8,279 nucleotides of DNA from Clostridia bacterium. Its GTDB lineage: Bacteria > Bacillota > Clostridia > Peptostreptococcales > Anaerovoracaceae. The notes beneath the pieces were generated by a model, which saw only the letters and a list, made by a program, of their open reading frames with translations, did no database searches and was not told the DNA's origin. The stretch covers positions 1 through 8,279 of the forward strand of contig JAKSSQ010000078.1 in assembly GCA_024403005.1 (NCBI GenBank), given 5' to 3'. Positions 1 to 4,559 of the stretch are shown in pieces. Within the stretch, counting starts at the first letter, position 1; each line of letters starts with the position of its first letter. The position numbers were made by a program, and so were the translations under genes.

Positions 1-1034
1 CCAAAGTAAATATCGTTTCCGAGGCCAAGTACGTTATCCTTTACATCTATGGGCTGAAGGCCGTCATCTTCCTCCTCCGGTAGTACATCGTCTTCGCCCA
101 GCTCAATGCCGTTTGCTATTTTCTGATCTATTTCAGCCTGTTTTTGCGCTCTTTCGGCCTTGTGCTGCTCTTCAATCATTACGTTAACAGACTTCAAGTC
201 GACTTCACTGAGCGCTTCGTCCAGATTTTCATCGAGCTCGTGGAGTTTGTGCGGATCTGCATCCAGAATCTTTTCCAGCTTAATGTACTGATAATTGGGG
301 TCAGCGATTAAAGCAATCTTCTTCTGCGTAAGGGAAACCCTGGGCATGAGACCGACAATCTTCTTGTCGTACTGCTTAAGAAGCTCCTTGGAATACTCGT
401 CGTATTCGTGCTTCATAATTTTCTCCATCATGGCGTGGCCTTCGGTGATTATGGAGAACTTAAGGGCCAGGTCGGGGAAGCGTTCAATGATTTCGTCGTC
501 GGAAAGGTCTCTGCTTAAGATTTCTTCGTACTCATCGACAACGCGCTTTATTGCTCCGAAGATAATCCTCTGTACTTCTTTGTCGTCCGCTGCGACGCCG
601 CGTTCATCGTGGAGTTCCACGTATCTTGCCATCTCTTCCGGAGTAAAGGTTCTGCAGACACGAATTTCCGCACGATCTCTGGTAAAATCTCCGTATCCGG
701 GCACATAGCGGCCATATTCCATAAGGCCCTTTGCGTATGAGCTTGCAGCCTTAATCTGCTTTTCGCGCCTTGCGGTGCGTTCGGCTTCAGGAACAAGTTC
801 GATATCAGGAACTGCTGTCTTGTAAACCTTGACAATCTTTTCAGGTGCAGCTGCAGGCTCATCGTTATGAATCATCTCCATTACAGTCGCAAGAAGAATA
901 TTTTCTATTTCTGCATATTCTGCGTCTGAAAGCTGAGCCTGCGGGTTTGTCTTTCTCTTTTCTTCCAGTTTCTGCGCGGCAAATTTCTCGCGCATTGACT
1001 GTATGGTTTCGGGGAACTGATTAGTGTTAAGCAT
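1..1034 (-). CDS. Unknown charged cytoplasmic protein, 3' end beyond window
   Basis: The frame is open from the ATG at 1034 to the left edge, giving 344 codons with no stop, so the C-terminus lies outside the window. The start is supported by AAGGAG at 1043-1048, 8 nt before the ATG. I do not recognise the family. The protein has no signal peptide or membrane segment and is rich in Glu, Lys, Asp and Ala. Visible parts are a Lys/Glu-rich N-terminal helix (residues about 12-32), a Tyr/Gly-rich stretch near residue 100 (YGRYVPGYGDF follows shortly after), several acidic helices, a charged helix near residue 300 (EEQHKAERAQKQAE) and a strongly acidic run close to the left edge (EEEDDG). The gene begins 16 nt after the stop of the 711-residue gene upstream, so the two are very probably co-transcribed. 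Confidence is high that it is a gene, nil for function. Confidence 0.85.
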   Translation of the reverse strand, partial: MLNTNQFPETIQSMREKFAAQKLEEKRKTNPQAQLSDAEYAEIENILLATVMEMIHNDEPAAAPEKIVKVYKTAVPDIELVPEAERTARREKQIKAASSYAKGLMEYGRYVPGYGDFTRDRAEIRVCRTFTPEEMARYVELHDERGVAADDKEVQRIIFGAIKRVVDEYEEILSRDLSDDEIIERFPDLALKFSIITEGHAMMEKIMKHEYDEYSKELLKQYDKKIVGLMPRVSLTQKKIALIADPNYQYIKLEKILDADPHKLHELDENLDEALSEVDLKSVNVMIEEQHKAERAQKQAEIDQKIANGIELGEDDVLPEEEDDGLQPIDVKDNVLGLGNDIYF

Positions 1035-1042
1035 TGAAACGT

Positions 1043-1048
1043 CTCCTT
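1043..1048 (-). promoter_or_regulatory. Ribosome binding site of the left-edge gene
   Basis: The minus strand reads AAGGAG at 1048-1043, with 8 nt before the ATG at 1034. It lies inside the 16-nt gap after the upstream stop codon. It fixes the start of a gene whose stop is outside the window. Confidence 0.8.
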
Positions 1049-1050
1049 TG

Positions 1051-3186
1051 CTAATTATTAGCGATTACGTTTTCGTCGATTGTATTTTCTGCTGCGATCT
1101 CTTTTTCGAGAGATTTTTCTTCGCCTGCTTTTCCGATTACCTTGAATGTCTTGTAATCCGATGCAGCCTTAAGGATATTTGCAGCCGTTACGGAGTCCAT
1201 CTTTCCGTTTACGATCTTGTCGAAATCTTCCTTGCCCATATTGCCAAGGAACTGTTTGAGCTCGGGTTCAGCAGCAAGCTTGGAAGCTTCGTCGGAAACG
1301 AAAAGTTCTCCGTCTCTGGCGGAATTGAGCAGTTCTGCAAATCCGGGGTTAAGAGATCCCAGCTGAGCAGCCTTTTTAAGTTCGCCTTCCAGATATGTCT
1401 GAGTTGTAAATGCAGTTACAACATTTGCGAACTGCTTTTCGGTGCCGATATGGGGGTTAGCGCCGTTTCTGATTTTAAAATCGCAGGCCTTAAAGATGCT
1501 CATGGCTTTTGCACGCTGCTCTGGTGTAAGGTTAGCCTTATCGAACATCCTGTTTCTTTCGGCTTCGCGTCTTTCAGCCTCTTCCTGAGCCTTCTTTGCA
1601 GCTTCCGCTGCATCCAGTTCTGCAGCATATCTTCCGAGGTCAACCTCCATGCATTCGTACTGTAAATTGTCGAAATGCTGCTTTGTGTGGTCAAGACCTT
1701 CGCTCAGATTCTGCTTGGTTGTGTACACTTCCAATTCTGCTTCGTATTTTACAACGGAATCGACTCTCCAGTCTAAGCCGAAGATGCCGCCGATGGCTGA
1801 AATAATGGAGTCCCAGGTTCTTACGATTGCATTGGGTTCTTCAGGAGCTGCGCCGGGGTCATTTGCCTGCGCGTTCAGAATACCGTCTCCGTAAGCCAGA
1901 TTGTATCCGTCAAGAGGCTGGAAGAGAGTTGCCGGTTCACCGGACACGGTTCTGGGCTGAGCAAAGAAAGGCCGGCCTTCTTTATACAGCTGAACCATAT
2001 TCTTTTCGTCGAGAACCATGTTTCTTCCGTCCAGAGTCTGAATCAGAATGTCGTCCTTAGCTATGCCGTAAAGGTTTCTGATGCTGGAGCTCCAGAGGTT
2101 AAAGGCATTCTTCGCAGTGCTTCCGATATTCTCTACCAGGGAGTTTTCTGCGGTGAGATTCCGCATAACCTTCTTCTTTTCCGGATCCTGTTCGTAGGCA
2201 TTACTGAGTTCTTTAGAACGGCTGAATATTCTGTCCGAGAAATTCTCAAGAATAGTCTTAAGTGCTTTCGGGTCTACTTCTTTAAGTGCACTTACATCCA
2301 CATACTTGCCGATGGGGTGGGCGATTACATTGGCATCTGCAAGAATCTTCTTAGAAAGTGCATTTGCTCTGCCGAACTGGGTACCGAGGATTTCCAGTTC
2401 TCTCGGTTCGAAGCTGCTTTTAAACTTCTTCAGCAGTTCAGCGCTTTCGGCGAACATCGCAGTCTTAATTCGAATTTCCTTATAGTTTTCGAGGAGATAT
2501 TCAGGATCGGAAGCCCTGTTCAGCTTATCTACGAAACCATCCATCTGAGATGCAAAGCGTCTTATTTCGACGGGAGCTATGGATTTATATGCTTCGCGGA
2601 ATGCAGATTTCTTATCGTTAAGAGCCTTAAGGGCCTCGTTATACTGCCTTAAAGCTTCATCAACTTCATCGGACGGGTGATTAGGATTGCTCAGGAGTCC
2701 CTTGTGATAGTTATACTGTGCGCGATCCCGCTTTTCGGCTAATTCAACGAGCTCTTTGTTTGCCTTTGCAATTTCTTCGGCCATTCCGGTTAAACGCTGC
2801 TTGCTTTCATCGCTGCCGTAGTTTGCAATGCAGTTTAAAAAGTACTCGTCTTCGTAGTCGAAATACATTCCTGCAGAGCAGATGGAAACCGCTTTTGAAA
2901 TCGGATTTGAAACAGCTTCTGCTTCCGCTCTTATAGCTTCTTCGTTAAGCTTTTCGCTTACAGCTCTCTGCTTTTCAATGCGTGCAGCATCCGGCTTATA
3001 GCTCTTGGGGAGCTGGCCGATCAGCTCTTTTATGTCGTCTTCGTTCATGACGAAATCGTATTTATACTTTTTTACGATTGCTTCCAGTTCTTCGCTGGAA
3101 ATGGCAGATCTGTCCGTATCAAGCGTAAATTCTCTGTATTCTTTGCTGTGCCTGATCGCACGTGCATAAACGTCGTGTAAAGCCAT
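1051..3186 (-). CDS. Large coiled-coil-rich protein of unknown function (711 aa)
   Basis: This is a complete 711-codon gene (ATG at 3186, stop TAG at 1051-1053) with AAGGAGA at 3191-3197 just upstream. I do not recognise a known family. There is no signal peptide and no convincing membrane helix; the only hydrophobic patch is short (residues about 458-470, SIISAIGGIFG), flanked by Trp and charged residues, and may be amphipathic. Heptad-like, Glu/Lys/Ala-rich segments suggest coiled coils at about 65-92, 130-200 and 520-548. The segment 375-440 is less charged and richer in Gly, Pro and aromatics, and may be a separate folded unit. The C-terminal third (550-680) looks like a helical bundle. 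It heads its own transcription unit after a terminator, has its own promoter, and is followed after 16 nt by another unknown charged gene. A scaffold or substrate role is possible but only a guess. Confidence 0.9.
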   Translation of the reverse strand: MALHDVYARAIRHSKEYREFTLDTDRSAISSEELEAIVKKYKYDFVMNEDDIKELIGQLPKSYKPDAARIEKQRAVSEKLNEEAIRAEAEAVSNPISKAVSICSAGMYFDYEDEYFLNCIANYGSDESKQRLTGMAEEIAKANKELVELAEKRDRAQYNYHKGLLSNPNHPSDEVDEALRQYNEALKALNDKKSAFREAYKSIAPVEIRRFASQMDGFVDKLNRASDPEYLLENYKEIRIKTAMFAESAELLKKFKSSFEPRELEILGTQFGRANALSKKILADANVIAHPIGKYVDVSALKEVDPKALKTILENFSDRIFSRSKELSNAYEQDPEKKKVMRNLTAENSLVENIGSTAKNAFNLWSSSIRNLYGIAKDDILIQTLDGRNMVLDEKNMVQLYKEGRPFFAQPRTVSGEPATLFQPLDGYNLAYGDGILNAQANDPGAAPEEPNAIVRTWDSIISAIGGIFGLDWRVDSVVKYEAELEVYTTKQNLSEGLDHTKQHFDNLQYECMEVDLGRYAAELDAAEAAKKAQEEAERREAERNRMFDKANLTPEQRAKAMSIFKACDFKIRNGANPHIGTEKQFANVVTAFTTQTYLEGELKKAAQLGSLNPGFAELLNSARDGELFVSDEASKLAAEPELKQFLGNMGKEDFDKIVNGKMDSVTAANILKAASDYKTFKVIGKAGEEKSLEKEIAAENTIDENVIANN

Positions 3187-3190
3187 ATAT

Positions 3191-3197
3191 TCTCCTT
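3191..3197 (-). promoter_or_regulatory. Ribosome binding site of the 711-aa gene
   Basis: The minus strand reads AAGGAGA at 3197-3191, followed by ATAT and the ATG at 3186. The match is strong with slightly short spacing, and it supports this start. Confidence 0.75.
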
Positions 3198-3240
3198 CGT
3201 TCTGTGAACAAATAGTAATACCATTTTATGCTATGAACCC

Positions 3241-3274
3241 ATTCTATCAGCCCAATAGGGGCAAATTGGGGGCA
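3241..3274 (-). promoter_or_regulatory. Promoter of the 711-aa gene with Pho-box-like direct repeat
   Basis: Read on the minus strand, two heptamers, TGCCCCC (3274-3268) and TGCCCCT (3263-3257), are separated by AATT, giving an 11-bp repeat period. Ten nucleotides further is TAGAAT (3246-3241), a 5/6 match to the -10 consensus. No TTGACA-like -35 is present; the repeat sits where it would be. The same arrangement with identical spacing precedes the pilin gene. Transcription would start near 3234, giving a leader of about 50 nt. The geometry (7-bp repeats, 4-bp A/T spacer, 10 bp to the -10) is that known for PhoB-type sites. The binding protein here is not identified. Confidence 0.6.
3251..3270. 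repeat. Inverted repeat CCCAAT-N8-ATTGGG
   Basis: CCCAAT at 3251-3256 and ATTGGG at 3265-3270 are perfect complements separated by 8 nt. The repeat overlaps both heptamers of the putative activator site upstream of the 711-aa gene, so it could be an additional operator, or could partly follow from the repeated C-tracts of that site. It has no counterpart at the pilin promoter. Confidence 0.4.
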
Positions 3275-3283
3275 GAATCTGCC
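3271..3283. repeat. 13-bp perfect palindrome GGCAGA-A-TCTGCC
   Basis: Six-base arms flank a single central base. The palindrome lies between the operon terminator and the direct-repeat promoter element, and its left arm overlaps the first heptamer. It could be a small operator, or its transcript could extend the secondary structure downstream of the terminator. Its function is unknown. Confidence 0.35.
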
Positions 3284-3290
3284 TGTACAG

Positions 3291-3319
3291 AAAAAACCTG
3301 CCGGATTAAGGCAGGTTTT
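3291..3319 (-). terminator. Intrinsic terminator of the pilin/STAS/kinase operon
   Basis: On the minus strand AAAACCTGCC (3319-3310) pairs with GGCAGGTTTT (3302-3293) around a 7-nt loop. This makes a perfect 10-bp stem with a GC-rich core, followed by a T tract (TTTTTT at 3296-3291, partly in the stem). It begins 19 nt after the kinase stop codon and precedes the promoter of the next unit, so it separates the two transcription units. Confidence 0.9.
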
Positions 3320-3338
3320 CTGATAGTTATTGCAAAGT

Positions 3339-3755
3339 TTATTCTTCGTCGAGATTTTTGATAATTGTGAGGATATTCTTACCGTCTTTGTAAGAATAAT
3401 CTACGGCGTCCATGCTCTTCTTTACCAGCAGAATACCGAGACCGCCATCCCTTTCAAGAAGTGCCTCCGGAGATGTATCGGCATCTTCCTGGGCAAGCGG
3501 ATCGAAGGGCTTTCCGTGGTCTAAGAACTGGATTGTAACGCGGAGCGGATCTTCGTCTACTTCGCAGCAGATTTCTGCATCGCCGACTTCCGGTCTGTAT
3601 GCGTAGGAAGCAATATTAACGAATATCTCTTCTACGACGATGTTGATTTGCATCATCGCACGCATGGGGCAGTCGTATGCTTCGAGCTCTGCTTCTACAA
3701 ACTCCTGTACTCTATCTAATTCTTCCGCAACTGCGGGAACTATAATGCTCTTCAT
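3339..3755 (-). CDS. Anti-sigma factor / serine kinase, RsbW-SpoIIAB type
   Basis: This 138-residue GHKL-fold protein is typical in length for a stand-alone anti-sigma serine kinase. It has the N box VEEIFVNIASYAY (residues 41-53), with Glu43 as the expected catalytic base and Asn47 as the Mg/ATP ligand. It also has the G1 box D79-H-G-x-P-F-D85 and the G2 box GGLGILLVKK (104-113), ending in a Tyr / DGKN / IxK strand as in RsbW-like proteins. By family knowledge it would bind ATP, sequester a sigma factor or other target, and phosphorylate its STAS partner. The STAS gene lies directly upstream; only 2 nt separate that stop codon from this ATG, and no good Shine-Dalgarno is seen, so translation is probably coupled. 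All key ATP-site residues are present, so it should be active. No sigma factor is encoded in the window, so its target is unknown. It is the last gene before the terminator. Confidence 0.93.
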   Translation of the reverse strand: MKSIIVPAVAEELDRVQEFVEAELEAYDCPMRAMMQINIVVEEIFVNIASYAYRPEVGDAEICCEVDEDPLRVTIQFLDHGKPFDPLAQEDADTSPEALLERDGGLGILLVKKSMDAVDYSYKDGKNILTIIKNLDEE

Positions 3756-3757
3756 AA

Positions 3758-4057
3758 CTATTCAAACTTTAAGAGTCCGGCAAAACCGGTCATTTCGAAA
3801 ACTTCCATTACCATCTTGTTAACATTTTTAAGTGCCATTTCGCCGCCCTTCTTGCGCATAGCCATGTGGAGGCGCTTGAGTACTCTTAATCCTGCAGATG
3901 ATACGTATTCGAGTTCGGCAAAGTTGAGTACAACCTTATCGAATCTTCCGGACACTTCATTAAAAATCTCTTCGGCCTCGGGGGATGTTGTCGTATCGAG
4001 TCTTCCTTCAATAAGGAGCTCCCCTTCGGTACCTCTGTTGACAAGCTTTATTGTCAT
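3758..4057 (-). CDS. STAS-domain anti-anti-sigma factor, RsbV-SpoIIAA type
   Basis: This 99-residue single STAS domain is the usual size for SpoIIAA/RsbV proteins. It begins with the typical strand and GRLDTTTSPE segment (18-27). VVLNFAELEYVSSAGLRVL (42-60) contains the phosphorylation site: by alignment to B. subtilis SpoIIAA (D57-S58-S59-G60), Ser54 is the expected phospho-acceptor and Ser53 takes the place of Asp57. The C-terminus (VFEMTGFAGLLKFE) matches the family's closing helix and strand. By family knowledge the unphosphorylated form binds the partner kinase and frees its target, the kinase inactivates it by phosphorylation, and a PP2C phosphatase such as the one at 4560-6602 reactivates it. 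AGGAG at 4065-4069 sets the start. It begins 25 nt after the pilin-like gene and ends 2 nt before the kinase gene. Confidence 0.95.
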   Translation of the reverse strand: MTIKLVNRGTEGELLIEGRLDTTTSPEAEEIFNEVSGRFDKVVLNFAELEYVSSAGLRVLKRLHMAMRKKGGEMALKNVNKMVMEVFEMTGFAGLLKFE

Positions 4058-4064
4058 AACGGTT

Positions 4065-4069
4065 CTCCT
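4065..4069 (-). promoter_or_regulatory. Ribosome binding site of the STAS gene
   Basis: The minus strand reads CAGGAGAAC, with AGGAG at 4069-4065 and 7 nt before the ATG at 4057. It lies in the 25-nt gap after the pilin-like gene, indicating independent initiation within one transcript. Confidence 0.8.
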
Positions 4070-4082
4070 GGTCTGGTGTTAC

Positions 4083-4466
4083 TTAGAATACTGTGGATCC
4101 GCCGTTAGACTTAAGTGTGCTGTTAACCCAGTTTTCCATAACGGGTACGAGCAGGTTGAGGAGAACGATAAGAACGAAGATAAGGATGAAGCCAATGATG
4201 GCATTCTTAAGGTGAGACTTAGCCTTTTCTCTGTCCTGGGGTTCTTCAGCCTTTGCAAACTTTACGCCGAGAAGGATGCAATATAAACTTCCAACTGCTA
4301 CTACGATTGCAAGCAGAGGAGCCATGAAGCTGTTTAAGAGGCTTACGATGGGCTTAACAACGTTTGCGAATTCGTTTGCTGCGAATACGTTAGCTGTAGA
4401 AAGTGTCATTGCTGTCATGAATGCGCCGAATCTTGTGATGAAACGCTTTTCGTTTAAATTCTTCAT
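4083..4466 (-). CDS. VirB2/TrbC-type pilin-like membrane protein
   Basis: The 127-residue protein starts at the ATG at 4466, chosen because GGAGG (4475-4479) lies 8 nt upstream; an in-frame ATG at 4493 lacks such a site and would add nine residues before the signal peptide. A basic N-terminus (KRFITRF) and hydrophobic stretch end in VFA-AN, a plausible signal peptidase site after residue 29. Two membrane helices follow: about 48-70, then about 89-110, joined by a charged loop (KFAKAEEPQDREKAKSHLKN). This signal peptide plus two-helix hairpin, about 98 residues when mature, is the architecture of type IV secretion / conjugation pilins of the VirB2/TrbC class in Gram-positive elements. No other secretion genes are visible. 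It is the first gene of an operon with the STAS protein and kinase. Alternatively it could be another small two-helix membrane protein; the class is inferred from architecture and loop style. Confidence 0.7.
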   Translation of the reverse strand: MKNLNEKRFITRFGAFMTAMTLSTANVFAANEFANVVKPIVSLLNSFMAPLLAIVVAVGSLYCILLGVKFAKAEEPQDREKAKSHLKNAIIGFILIFVLIVLLNLLVPVMENWVNSTLKSNGGSTVF

Positions 4467-4474
4467 AAAATTAA

Positions 4475-4479
4475 CCTCC
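4475..4479 (-). promoter_or_regulatory. Ribosome binding site deciding the pilin-like start
   Basis: The minus strand reads CCGGAGGTTAATTTTATG. GGAGG at 4479-4475, spaced 8 nt from the ATG at 4466, favours this start over the in-frame ATG at 4493, and the chosen start gives a normal signal peptide. Confidence 0.85.
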
Positions 4480-4509
4480 GGAATAATTTCCATTTAATAG
4501 TACGCCATC

Positions 4510-4543
4510 ATTATAACCTATAAAAGGGTGCAAAATGGGTACA
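4510..4543 (-). promoter_or_regulatory. Promoter of the pilin/STAS/kinase operon with Pho-box-like direct repeat
   Basis: On the minus strand, heptamers TGTACCC (4543-4537) and TGCACCC (4532-4526) are separated by ATTT, an 11-bp period. After 10 nt comes a perfect TATAAT (4515-4510). There is no recognisable -35 hexamer; the repeat occupies that position, suggesting activator-dependent transcription. Transcription would begin near 4503, about 37 nt before the ATG. The element and its spacing are shared with the promoter at 3241-3274. It lies in the 93-nt gap after the phosphatase gene, so read-through from that gene is also possible, since no clear terminator intervenes. Confidence 0.7.
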
Positions 4544-4559
4544 CTTTTTAGAATCGTCT

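Noticed and set aside
548..862. Minus-strand open frame of 104 codons inside the left-edge gene
   Set aside because: It overlaps, in another frame, the long open frame from 1034 that has a proper ribosome binding site and a coherent charged, helical composition.
1024..1665. Plus-strand open frame of 213 codons
   Set aside because: It lies opposite the 3' end of the 711-aa gene, is Cys/Phe/Ser-rich with low-complexity character typical of an antisense shadow, and has no ribosome binding site.
3816..4286. Plus-strand open frame of 156 codons
   Set aside because: It runs antisense across the STAS and pilin-like genes, which have clear family signatures and ribosome binding sites on the minus strand.
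4491..4493. Upstream ATG (MEIIPEVNF...) as the start of the pilin-like gene
   Set aside because: It would translate through the GGAGG site, has no Shine-Dalgarno of its own, and adds nine residues including acidic ones before an otherwise normal signal peptide.
4526..4550. Possible terminator hairpin after the phosphatase (AAAAGTG ... CACCCTTTT)
   Set aside because: Only GTG/CAC plus a bulged A/T arm can pair. The conserved direct repeat explains the sequence better.
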